64,000 nucleotides of DNA from Cavia porcellus (taxonomy: Eukaryota; Chordata; Mammalia; Rodentia; Caviidae), in contig NW_026947506.1 of NCBI RefSeq assembly GCF_034190915.1, forward strand, positions 36,001,748 through 36,065,747. Direction: 5' to 3'. The translations under genes were made by a program, and so were the position numbers. The notes below the pieces were generated by a model. The model was not told the origin of the DNA. It saw only the letters and a list, made by a program, of their open reading frames with translations, and did not search any database. Of this stretch, positions 21,141 through 31,964 are shown piece after piece (position 1 is the first letter of the stretch; each line of letters begins with the position of its first letter).

Positions 21141-22523
21141 ACCTGCCAGCAGGTAAACTAAAACCCGAACCTCACAGCAGATGTGACTGACGGCTGCCCC
21201 AACACGACAGCCGGGCTGCACCTCCTCAAGTGACAGTGGTTTCCAGAGCCAGCTGTGGCACAGCTGCACACCCCGAAGCCTGTGCTGTGTGTGGCCTGCA
21301 TCGTGGTCGGCTGTGTTTCTTCCTGGTGCCACCTGGCCCAGAGCCTTGCTTCCTACGGCACCACAGGATGGGAGGGAGATTCCCTGTGGGCATCTGCTGA
21401 TCTTGCCACGTGCATCGGCCCACTTGGGCAGTGGCAGTGACCATTCTAGAAGCCACTGTTTTATATCAAAATGGAAATGGAAAAATTACCACTTTTTTAA
21501 TTCAGATTTTTCTCAGATATATAGGATTATAGCTTTTATATGCCTTTTTATATCCTCAAGTTATAATGAAAGACACTTTCTAACAGTAGTATTTTTAGAA
21601 TGGCAGCTATGAATACAACTCCTGGACACAAATATATACTGTGCACTGAAAAAAAAAAAGTATATGCAGCACCTAAAGAGAGGGCTGTGGGGCAACTTGC
21701 AGTTGGGTGGGAGCTGCAGGAAAGGCACTAGTGTCCTCAAGGACTAGTAAACTTGGGGGCTGCAGGTGTGATAAGCCCTGCAATTCCCCTCTCATACTTT
21801 TTTGGCCCTGCAAATACTTTTTAAAACCAATCATTAAGATATGGTTATAGTTTGGGTCTATTTGTCGTATAACTGCTGAATCCAAGGAAAAGGCGCTCTT
21901 TCGCTGGGCAGATCACCCATAGGTTGAACTATAGGAAACTGCTTATATCTGACCATTTCCAGCCCACACAAACAGCAGTTCTACATAGTTTCATGGAATA
22001 CATGGGTCAAATCAACTTTTGACCACATCCATTGCTACTTAAATTCTTCAGCAGAATACTTCTCTCTCAGATGTAATCAAATTTCTCATTGAATGACTAG
22101 ATATATCTAGTAAGTAGAAATAGTCCATCGTCTTTCTCTTGCAGTACTGTGCTCTCCAACCTGAGCTGCCTTTGTAAGGAGGGAGAGAGCCATGAATGAA
22201 GGTGTGTGGCATTTAGGGTTTTCTGTGAGCAGTGGAGAACCCCATATGTAAACTGAGATGGGCTGATTGTCCTACCACTAGACTGTCAGAGCTAGGCAAG
22301 GATGAGGACACTGGGTGAGTGACATAGTCTCTCCCCTGGGGAACTTTATTTGCACCTTTGGATGCCTGTGCATTAACATGTGGGCCCTCTTTAGCTCCAT
22401 ATGCAAGGGCTGTTTGGTTGTGACCCCTGCCTGGACTTGCTGCCCTGCCCTGTTTGTACAGGTGCACCCAGAGTTTGCACCCTTTGGAGGTTGTTTGTAT
22501 TCCTGTGCAAAAGCAAGTCTAGG

Positions 22524-22529
22524 AATAAA
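22524..22529 (+). terminator. CYTH3: Possible proximal poly(A) signal of CYTH3
   Basis: AATAAA in GGAATAAAAACC about 1.4 kb after the stop codon. It would give a shorter 3' UTR lacking the Pumilio-type sites near 23.85 kb. There is no clear GU-rich element right after it, so use is uncertain. Confidence 0.35.
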
Positions 22530-23843
22530 AACCTCAGACCGAATGCACTTATGCAGAAATAAGTCTTCCCATGGGCTGCCTTGAAGCGGAGATTGTGTAG
22601 CCCTGGGACCTTTGCCTTTGGGTGGCTGACCTTAGTGTGTAGCTTTATGTCACACCAGACTGCAGAAGGTCCAAGGCTGAAACTCTCCATCATGCATTAG
22701 ACTGATATTTTGATTTATCCCTGAGCTTCTATGCTGTTACTTTACTAATACCTCAGACCTGAAGCTTTAGTGTTTGAGCAAGGCAAGTTGGCTGCCTTGA
22801 TATGCCTGACTGGTGTATATGCAACTTTGCCCCCTGTCTGCCATGCGTAGGTGCTGCCCAGACCAGCATGATGCCTCCACATCATGATGAGGACCAATCA
22901 TGATGCCTCCACAGTGTGGGTCACCCTTGGGCCAGCACTGCCAGGGACTGTAGCAGCAGAGGGTCAGCAGTTCACACAGGGATGAGTGTCTTCCTCTCTC
23001 CCTATTATCTAACCCAGGTACGGCCCTGGGGATGTGGAGCTTCCTGTTTTAGGATGTTGAGAGAAGTGAGCATGAAGTCACCTGGTGGTGAATCTGTCAT
23101 CACCACGGTCACCTGTGAGCAGCTCTGCTCGATGGTTGTTCACCCAGGATCGTGCAGAAAGCCTTGGTGCTCAAAATCTTAAGTGATTTGTCCAATCAAG
23201 AAAGAGTATTACATGAAATCACCTAACTCCAAGTTTTCTTGTGACAGTATTAATACTGAGGGCGTGTCTCATCATGCTGTGTACCTGGCCTCTACCAGGC
23301 CATCTAGAAGTTGGACCCCCCCCCCCACTCCACTACAGGGGTAGTGAGGCTCAGTCATGCTTATCACCTCCCCACCCAAGGGTCTGCACTCCATCCTGAG
23401 TTATCAGTCCCAACTCTGGCCAAAGACAAAGTTTCTTCCAGACACACAGGGCAATAGGCAGTTCTGAGGAGGAAAACTGGGAGGGAGATGGCAGCTCTAC
23501 AGCACCCCAGCTGTCTCACTGGGCCCTGGTTATCCTTTGAGGTTTATTTGGAATCACCCTAGATCTACACTCAAAGTCCCCACATCTCCAGGGTCCTGAA
23601 ACACTTTCATGTAGTTTAATGTGGCACCAAATGGACTCAGAGTAAGAGCTATTTATAGATGAAGCAGCATTTAGTGCTTCATATAAAGCAATGCCTATTT
23701 TCAAGGTCTCAGATACATATATCTACACAGATGTGCTTTGATGAGAAGTTAGGTCTATTATAGACCAGAATCCACAAGTTGTGATTGCTCATTTTCTTAT
23801 TTTTTTCTGAAAAAACATTTCTATTACCTAAATATAGTTAATA

Positions 23844-23898
23844 TGTAAATAATGTACATATATTCATTTCTGGAGTGTTTTATTATTCAGTGTATATA
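23844..23898 (+). promoter_or_regulatory. Cluster of three Pumilio-type elements in CYTH3 3' UTR
   Basis: Three exact matches to the UGUANAUA Pumilio consensus lie within 55 bases: TGTAAATA at 23844-23851, TGTACATA at 23853-23860 and TGTATATA at 23891-23898. Pumilio proteins usually recruit deadenylation factors and lower mRNA stability. The region is AT-rich, so chance matches are possible, but three in this span, in the sense strand of a UTR, is notable. Confidence 0.55.
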
Positions 23899-24020
23899 CC
23901 CCCTATAACTTGCATGAATATTCTATTGATATGAAAATTATCTAGTGATATTTTGCTGCAAAATGAACAGTACAACTGAAGGGTATGTGGCTATTAAAGC
24001 TTGCAATATTGTCTTTGCTA

Positions 24021-24026
24021 AATAAA
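24021..24026 (+). terminator. CYTH3: Distal poly(A) signal AATAAA of CYTH3
   Basis: AATAAA in an AT-rich context (TTGCTAAATAAAAATCCC) followed within 25-35 bases by a GT-containing segment (GGTGTCTAAG). It is the last good hexamer before repeat-rich intergenic DNA, so it is taken as the main transcript end. Confidence 0.65.
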
Positions 24027-24045
24027 AATCCCATGTATTGTTAAA

Positions 24046-24841
24046 ACAAGGTGTCTAAGATTTGCTTCTTTAAAATAGGATATGTTGGGTCCAGCACACT
24101 CCTGCCTGGTTTTCCTTGACCCATTTCTGAGGTCCGTGGCACTTATTGAGATGCTAGCCAGAGCTGTGAGCTAAAGAAAGTGAACTCAAAGTCAGAGAAG
24201 ATATGACTGGAAACAAATGGGGAAAATAGAAGTAAAAAATGACACAAATTATTAATTCAATGCCATTTATGTACTATATAAATTCTACATGTTGTATATT
24301 TACAGTGGGGCAAGTGCTTTTTTAATCCTTAAAAAACAAAGATCAAACTTTACACATCTCTGGACATCACAAACTGTATAGACCGTATAGATTATTCAGA
24401 TAGAAACTGTATTAAATACAGATTTCCCCTACTCTGTCTCCTGATGCAGGACCAGTAAATTAGAAGTGTAACACAGTTTGGTAGCATAAGCTTATTAAAA
24501 ATAAAATCACAGTATGATTTTGTTTTTACTGGAAACTTTAAGGGACCAAGCTGACAACTCAGACTCCAGAATCATACAGGTATGATACTGGTAACAGTAT
24601 AAAAAAGTGTTATATAATAAAAATGTACTGTAAGCTTTACAAACAATGTTTGGATTATACATTCATAATGTATAATTCAGTTTGGATACTCAACTGATAA
24701 TCTGATTCAATAGTTCCACAGAGTTCAGAAACAGTATTTTATAAAATACATTTTCAAATCTTGAGTACAACTAAAATAGGAAGCAAATTAGTTTCTAGTA
24801 TCAGACATTATAGAAAACAGACTGTTCTCAAAAGTCTTGTT
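24046..24841. other. Intergenic gap after CYTH3; possible 3' UTR remnant of the USP42 copy
   Basis: About 800 bases of AT-rich, apparently unique DNA. On the minus strand ATTAAA (24321-24326 region) could be an old poly(A) signal. By position this could be the decayed 3' UTR of the convergent USP42 copy, but nothing in the text proves it. Confidence 0.35.
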
Positions 24842-25030
24842 GAGAACTTGTTAATTTGGGGGGGGGTCTTTTTCCTTTTTATCGGTATCCGGGATCGAGC
24901 TTGTTAATTTTTTTTTTTTTTGTCTTTTTCCTTTTTATCCGTACCAGAGATCGAACTCATGACTGCCTGCTTGCAAGGCAGGCGCTTATGCCGCTGAGCT
25001 AAATCCCCAGCCCCGAGAACTTGTTAATTT
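24842..25030 (-). repeat. Double ID insertion at one target: truncated copy plus full copy
   Basis: Antisense. A 5'-truncated ID piece (24858-24897, ending GGGATCGA) is followed by GCTTGTTAATT and then by a complete antisense ID ending in GCTAAATCCCCAGCCCC. GAGAACTTGTTAATTT flanks the whole block at 24842-24857 and 25015-25030, and a partial third copy (GAGCTTGTTAATTT) lies between the two elements. Confidence 0.9.
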
Positions 25031-25305
25031 TTAAATAAGTCTTTAAATTAAATACACGCACTATCAGTTTGTACATTTAAGAATCCCTTGGTTTCATGGT
25101 TGGTCTTGCACCATCAAATGTCTGAGTTGGAGGAACATTACATGAAATATAAGTAATCAAGCTGAGCCTATTATTAAGCAGCATTTGAGATGTTCTATTC
25201 CAGGGCATTATTTTCAATGTGCTTTTTATACACTGTGTTTTACAGTGGTTAGCAGCTATAGAAAGTGTTCATTGTTTTGGAGTAAGGACAATTAAGAAAA
25301 GGTGA

Positions 25306-25391
25306 AAACACGGGCTAGAGATTTAGTTCAGCGACATAAGTGTCTGTCTTGCAAGCACGCAGTTGTGAGTTCAATCCTGGTACCAAAAAAA
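25306..25391 (+). repeat. ID SINE
   Basis: GGGCTAGAGATTTAGTTCAG, GTTGTGAGTTCAATCCTGGT and ACCAAAAAAAA tail, ending exactly where the minisatellite begins. Confidence 0.85.
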
Positions 25392-25735
25392 AGCCCAATT
25401 TACCCTTCCCATGAGTTGCTGTGAAACATGTGGAGCCTGGGAGGAGAAAAAAAAACAGTTTACCCTTCCCGCGAGTCAGAAGCCATGCTGGGCCTGGGAG
25501 AAGTAACAAGAACAAGAAGCTGGTTCACCCTTCCTGTGAGCTGGCATAGGCCATGCAGAGCCCCAGAGGAGAAAGAAGCGAATTTTCCCTTCCCATGAGT
25601 TGGCAGAAGCCATGCTGGGAACAAGAAGCCAATTTGCTCTTCCTGTGAGCCAGCACAGGCCATGTAGAGTCCAGGAGGAGTAACAGCAAGGCAGTTTGCC
25701 CTTTCTGTGAGCCAACTGGCACATGAGCTAGGAGA
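25390..25735 (+). repeat. Minisatellite of about 52-65-bp units, nearly six copies
   Basis: A unit resembling CAATTTACCCTTCCCATGAG + TTGGCAGAAGCCATG + CTGGGCCTGGGAGGAG recurs with starts near 25393, 25455, 25520, 25577, 25629 and 25691. Open frames through it on the minus strand are a by-product of the repeat. It appears to form the 5' part of the composite repeat 25390-26460. Confidence 0.85.
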
Positions 25736-25739
25736 CAAG

Positions 25740-26460
25740 GACCCCCATTCCCCACCCCGCAACCCTACCCTGTAAGTAATCAGCTGATTTAGAGGACAGG
25801 CTGAATTGATAGCATCTGAAGTACCAAAACAACTTATTGCTTGTATTGTTTGATTGACTTTGCAGGCCTAAGGCCAGTAGTCTGAGCATCTATTAAAAAG
25901 ATAACAGTATGCAGTATAGCAAATATGAGGATTTCTTTCTATCTCACTCTGTTGTTTTGTACCATTTTATTGTTTTGTCTTATTCAGTGTTCTGTTTTTG
26001 ATTGGTTTCATTCTCTTCTGTTTTGTTCAATTTTGTTATGTTTGATGGTATGGGCAGCAGTTTTAAAGATATCAGGTATTATGGTAGCCATTATTGACTT
26101 CCTGTTACCCTGTTTTGAAATCCTGCACTACTTTCACTGTTTAGTTTTGATTGGCTTTTTTCTGTTTTGTTTGATTTTATTCTCATTAAAATTTTCATTC
26201 TTTTGATTAGCTTTATTTTGATTTTTATTATGTCTGATGGTGTGGACAGCTATTTTGAAGAAAACAAGAAACATTATGGTAGCTATTGTTGATTTCCTAT
26301 TTTTTGTGAAGTCCTGTGTCACTTTCATTGCTTTGTTTTGATTAGCTTTATTCTGTTTTATGTTGATTAATCTCTTATATATAAAAACCCTAAAATTCAT
26401 GGTATAATTTGTATAGTATTTACTAAAGCATGTAGGTTTGAACAAATTTATGTTTATAAT
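25740..26460 (+). mobile_element. Composite L1-related repeat, middle and tandem 3' part (copy 1)
   Basis: After the minisatellite comes a single-copy core (AATCAGCTGATTTAGAGGAC, TTTGCAGGCCTAAGGCCAGT). Then two or three diverged units of about 130-160 bp follow, each with TGGTGTGGACAGCTATTTTG-like and TATGGTAGCCATTATTG-like words. The same 3' units end minus-strand LINE-1 DNA at 34450-35000. No ORF of its own. Confidence 0.6.
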
Positions 26461-28442
26461 TTAAGCTGAGTTGGAATGGCTCCTGTAAACTTGTTGAATC
26501 TGAAAAATGAGAGGCATATGTTAGTTGAAGGCAGAGGCCCCAGGAAACCAGGCCACTCTTTCTGTCCCTTCCTGTCCACAGGTCCCCTTGGTCTTTGGGA
26601 AGCTCTTTCCCCTTGAAGCCATCATGGCATTCCTGAATGGCAGTAGAGGAACTGAGTGATGCTAGGCAGCTGCAGAGGAACCATTAGGGTTCCGGCCAGG
26701 GAGGCACTATTTGCTGGGCCCTGCTGTACCACCCATCCTGAACTCCAATGGTGGCTAATCCTTCTCAGTCCTTAAATCTTGCTTTTACTCAGGAAGAGTT
26801 TAGTTCCTTAGACTTCGTGTTTTCCCTTGAAGACACACAGATAAAGCATGTTAATTAACTGCATACTGATCATCTATAGATAATACATCTTGAAGTTCAT
26901 TTAAAGTCACATTTGCTGATTGTTCACGAGACACATAACAGTTTTCTTTTCATGGACTAAATGATTCACCACCCCCTTTACCTCCGCAAGCGCACAGCAT
27001 GAAACATGAGCCCCTGTCTAAGGGACTACAACACAAGTGATTCAGACACAGCCTTGATCCTGTGAAGATTCTGCTCTAAGTCACCTGGACCTCATCAAAC
27101 AGAGGGGCCGGTCAGATGAGAGGTGTGACCCAGCCTCGGCTAGGTGCTGAGCTCTTGGGATGGGCTCTGCTGTCTGGGTAGGGGACATGGGCTTCTCGTC
27201 TCAAATGCTTATCCCATGACTGCTGATTCTAATGTGTGAGCTCTGCTGGCTTCTTGCAGTGAGGGAGGAAGGAGGAAACAGCTCTTGTTCTTCCCTTGCC
27301 AACGATGCCCTAGTCTTGGAAAGCTGACAGGGAGAAGAGGTCTCCACACTCTTTAGTGCTGGCTTAGAGTTCAGTGCCCCTCACTCCTGCTGCTGGTTCC
27401 ACAGCTTGACCTCAGGTAATTAGGTTTTAAACACACTGACAAATGGGCTAACCATAACCAGTGATTTTTTTTTTTTTTTTTTGTCTTGAGGCCATGTTTT
27501 CAATTACCTGAAAGGCAAAGGTTAGGAAGTAGTTCAATGATTTTGTACAATTCATGGTGTCTGTGCTCTGAGTATGCATTAAGAGGTTACAATGAGACAG
27601 TTTTTTTTTTGTAATTTAACACTGGCTGCCTGGGATCAGCCCCACATCAGACTGAGCAAGTGCAGGCTGGCACACAGCCCTTGCTGTAAGGGTCCTCCTG
27701 AGAGGAAAGCGAGTTCCCATGATGATGAAGGGCCTCTGGTCCCATGGAAGATGTGCCAGAGTCTGGGGCTAGGGGACAGGCCACACCCACCCCATCACAC
27801 TGCCAAGTTCTCACTGTAGTGAGGACTCAGACCAGGGTCAAAGAAATTAACTGGATTTGAATGGAGCCAGAAGTCAGGACTTTGCAGGAGAAAAGTGAAT
27901 GGTCAAAGGTCAGGACACAGGAACACAAGTGCATGGAAGATGGCAGAGTGTCAACTCTCAGGAGGCCATCGGCCCTTGGTCTGTGCTCCTAGCAGAAGTG
28001 CTGGCTGCAAACCAGTCATCAGTGCCCCTGGACTGGGGACAGAGTCAGCCACCACTCAGGCATGCCTGGACTGCAGCACCTGCAGGGGACAAGTGGATTC
28101 AGCCCCAAATGCCATGCCAATACCATGGAGATCAACTTGCTGTCCCTAGATGGGTGGGCTCTGGGGCTTGACCTGCCTTGCCAGAATGACGGATTCTGAC
28201 AGTGCTGGAACTCTGTTCAACATGCAGATCAAATGTGTCTCACTACTTCATCTCAGGGTACCACATGAAGTTTAGAAGTACCCATTCCCTTCTGAAAATC
28301 ACTGAAATTTAAAACCCCTCTGAAAATGTACACAAGACTTCAACATGAGCAAATGCTGTATTGCTTCCCTCCAGCCCTGGCAACACTAAAAGCAAAAGAA
28401 AAAGAATATACTGCCATGTGTCTCGGGCAAGAGGAAGGAGAG
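26461..28442. other. 2 kb without recognised genes or repeats
   Basis: Apparently unique DNA with a T run at 27464-27482. It could hold decayed last exons or 3' UTR of the USP42 copy, but I found no stretch matching the USP42 C-terminus. Small ORFs such as 27592-27819 and 27899-28171 have no recognisable domains. Confidence 0.5.
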
Positions 28443-29217
28443 TGTTATGGTTTGATAACTAGTGGTCAACTTAATGCCAGCTGGATTACATCAGCATGCA
28501 TTCAGAGAAGATGCTCCACCTGAGAAGGGTTGCCAGGATAAATAGGTGGAGAAGAGAGGTGTGGGGAGGGATTGAGGTGTTAAGGAGATATTGTGGGTTC
28601 TGCTACGAGTTGCTGTCTGAGCTGTTGGTTCTCCTGGAGAAGTTTTGGTCTTCACATCTAGCATTGCTTCCTGGCTCCGGAGGGGAAGACATGTGCTGCC
28701 TGGTCTCCAGGATGAACTCGTCATGCTGCTTCCTGGCACATACCTGACTGTGCTTGTCAGAGGAGCTCGGGGCCTCCGTGTCACTAAGGACAGCTGTGGT
28801 GCCTTTCAGGACAGCTCTGCTCTTTGTTGTGAGTGTGACTTCTCGGCTGCAGTATAGAATCCTCATCCCACTAGAACAGCTCCTTCATCCTGCTGGCATA
28901 GACTTTCTGGCTTCCACCGCTGACCCTTGAGTCTTCCCGGCACGAATCCGTAAAAGAGACTGGGGTGAGTCCTTCTTGTGGGTTCTGGACTTCCAGTTGG
29001 ACTCGTGGAGGCATTGTTCTGAGCTCTGGGTTTTTATCGGGACTCATGTGTGACATTGCCATGGGGTTAGACTCTTGACTAAATAATCTATGTTGTGGGT
29101 GTTGTGGATAGATTTCCTGCATTCTCCTGTGTTAACTTCCGGTGACCATTATAAAAATATTATAAACTCCATGTCGTGATCTGAATTGTTCTCTGTGTAC
29201 AACCCCTGACTACAACA
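28443..29217 (+). mobile_element. Solitary ERVL/MaLR-type LTR with 5-bp target duplication
   Basis: The 775-bp block begins TGTTATGGTTTGATAACTAG and ends CCCCTGACTACAACA, giving TG...CA termini. It is flanked by the direct repeat GAGAG (28438-28442 and 29218-29222). A 5-bp duplication is normal for ERVL-class elements, and the start resembles rodent MT-type LTRs. No internal viral gene is present. Confidence 0.75.
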
Positions 29218-29388
29218 GAGAGGCTTATGATTTGATTTCCTTTCTCCCCAAAGTAACCACTGCTATTTACATGACTTTTGGCAGTCTTTTGCTAGGACTT
29301 TTAATTTTAAAAGAAGTCAACTAGAATACGTAGGAGTTCCATTCATGCTCACTCATCTTGTGGACCAGTTAGTTTCAAGGCAGTTGCT

Positions 29389-29475
29389 GGGGCTGGGTGT
29401 GTGGCTCACTAGCCAGAGCACTTGCCTTATGGGCACAAAGCTCTGGGTTTCATCCACAGCATCATACCTGCCCCC
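29389..29475 (+). repeat. ID SINE, diverged
   Basis: GGGGCTGGGTGTGTGGCTCA, GAGCACTTGCCTTATGGGCA and CTCTGGGTTTCATCCACAGC. Confidence 0.75.
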
Positions 29476-31064
29476 AAAATCAACCTATTTGGTATTTTAA
29501 AAATTCAAAAACATTAGGGTACACACAGAATCAAAGACAAAGGCCAAGAAAATAAATGATAACTCTAGGACCTCCACTCTAGACAAGCAGGCAAATATCA
29601 ACAGAACTGTAGCCTCCTATTTTTTGCCAAATGTGTAGTCACTAAATTTGAAAAACAAAACAAAAATGTAACTACATCTGACTACCAATCTTGAAGTCAA
29701 GGGATCCTAAAGATACTTTTACAGAACTCACTTTACTCTTGGAAGAGTTACAAGGTATTAACGGAGAAGGGCAAAAAGAGACATGTTAAAATACATGAAT
29801 GAAAGCCTTAAAAGTTACACCAATTTAGAAATGTGTAGAAGTAGTGAAGTCTCAAAATCTATGGAGATGAAGAATTCAGACCTTGCTGGTAGAGCCTACC
29901 TTCACCTGTAGTCAGTGCTTTTGGTGTTTGTCTTTAGATTTTTAATTTTTGTGCTTCTTTGCCTTAGACTTCTTAGGTCTTCGGGCAGGGTCCTGTCAGC
30001 CTTCTTTTCCATGTGATTGTCATTACTTTCTGCACTCTTGTACCTGCATTTGCATGACTTCATGCTTCTGTGTTCATGAAATCAATCACAGAGGCCATAA
30101 CCACTGTCATCAGCCCTGAAGGCAGTCTTGTCCTGGGTGCAAAAGGACAGGGGGTGCAGCACCTGAGCATGGCTGTGGAAGTGAGTCTGCTCCCTCACCT
30201 GGGCAGAAGGCTCCCAGCCCTTCCTGGCCTGGTAGGAATCCTTGTGTGGCTGCTTTACACTGGGCTCCCTTCCTGTGTACAGGGTATACCTGTCAGAGTA
30301 GTACCTCCATTGGTCCCACCGCATCTTCTGGGCATACTACTTCTCCAGGAGCCAGGTGTGCTTGCTATCTGAGGGGTGGTATAGGCTCCAGTACCGATCA
30401 GCCCTGCTCCTGGTTCAGGAGTGGTGGTAGCTGTATCTGCTCAGACTGTGACACTCAGGGGGACTGACTCTGTCCCCACAGCAGAATTTGTGGGCTCCCA
30501 TTACAATGCTGCGTGGCATGGCACTCCAGCTTGCAGTGCTTTCTGGTGTAAGAGTGCTGCTTTTTCTGACAATGGTTCTTGGTCCTGTTCTGACTCCTAC
30601 TTTTCTACATGTGTTCCCCACTGGAGGAGCAGTCTCAGTGGTCACTGTAATGTCCTTGGTCAACTTTTCTAAGGTTGCTGGTTTTCCCTTTAACTGGAGG
30701 ACGATCCAGAACCTTTTGGCAAGCCTTACCTTTGCTGCACCTCTTCCCGTGACTGTGCTCAGGGCCCTTGTCAGGATGGACACCTAGGATCCTGTGTGAC
30801 TGTTAGATTTGCCTGTGCTCCAGGCTGGGGCCCCTGTGCCACTACACTGTGTCACCACATTGCTGAGGTTAACTAAGAGTTTATGCTCACATCCACCTTG
30901 TACATGTGTCAAGGAATCTGGGTTCATTTATTCTACTTTCTGCTGGATCAGAGTCCTACAGGCTCTCAATTAACCCTTTGCCCTCTTGGTGGGTTTCTCT
31001 GTAGTCATGTGTAAAGTTTGCAGCATCACAGAGTTCATGAAGTACATCAGCCCCCATGCTTGTC

Positions 31065-31560
31065 TTGTTGGTGTTACCATTGCAGAAAAACCAGTATCAC
31101 ATCAAACATAAGACTCTTTGCACTGAGGAGTTGGAAGGAAACTTTTATTACGCTAGTGGGCTGGTGGGAATCAGTTCCAAATCAGCCATGAGTCTTTTTA
31201 TAGATCAGTTTAAATACAGTTTGCAGGCAGAAAGTACAAGGCTTATGGTAGATTATTACATGATTGGCTACATGAATTAAGTCATGTATTGTCAAGCAAG
31301 CTACTTCTGAGTAGGTTCCAAATGGAGCAAGTAGAGTTAAAAGTATCCTTGACTCACCAGTCTCTCCCAAGGTGAAGTCCTTGAAGCAAGTTAGAAATAA
31401 TATGTATTTTTCTAACTAAGGAAAGACAGAAGCTGGACACAGTCAAATTAACCTGGCATTATCAAAGAGAAGCACCTAAATGCAGACAGTCAAGAGTGAC
31501 TGAATTTATCAGGTTATGTGAAGCAGGGACATATTTTTAATGTTGCTATAAAATATCTCT
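31065..31560 (-). mobile_element. Probable LTR inserted in the USP42 pseudo-exon, antisense
   Basis: On the minus strand a promoter-like CTATAAAAAG is followed about 60 bases later by GTAATAAAAG, the spacing of TATA box and poly(A) signal in an LTR, and then by a short U5-like end. I could not find matching target duplications, so the borders are approximate. Confidence 0.5.
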
Positions 31561-31964
31561 AAGATTACTATTCCATGATTGTGCCCTTACATTACAAAGG
31601 TTGTTTACAATGGACAAAGACTTAACAGACTTGGCTGAACTATTTTCTGAGACAACTTGTTTGGTAGATTTGAAGATGCTGTTAGGAGAAAGCAAAGCTT
31701 TCTTAAACTTGTTGCATGGACTCATGATCAGGTCCGGCTTGTGGAAACCAGCAGTGGCACTGACAGCTTCAAGCTCCACAACAGCAAGTTCCCTTGATGG
31801 ACTTTTCTCTGTCCCAAGTGGACTGCATCCCGGCCAAAAGAAAGAGATAAGCCAATAGCCAGCATGACTGCTACATAGATTTTGTCATGGTTTATATTTA
31901 TGGAATATTTTATTACTATATAGCTGGGTATAAGCCAATGGTAGGCTATCATCTTTGGACACCA

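Larger units (their letters stand above)
21141..24045 (+). other. CYTH3: CYTH3 3' untranslated region
   Basis: About 2.9 kb follow the CYTH3 stop. Apart from homopolymer runs (A at 21650, C at 23317-23328) I see no transposon in it, unlike the surrounding DNA, which fits a retained UTR. The likeliest polyadenylation signal is AATAAA at 24021-24026, with cleavage about 15-25 bases later. The end is inferred from that signal, not from transcript data. Confidence 0.75.

Noticed and set aside
25390..25735. CRISPR-like array
   Set aside because: Units are contiguous imperfect repeats without unique spacers, in a mammalian genome: a minisatellite.
31546..31858. Processed gene fragment on either strand (frames of 77-85 codons)
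   Set aside because: No recognisable protein and no match to USP42; borders unclear, so not annotated.
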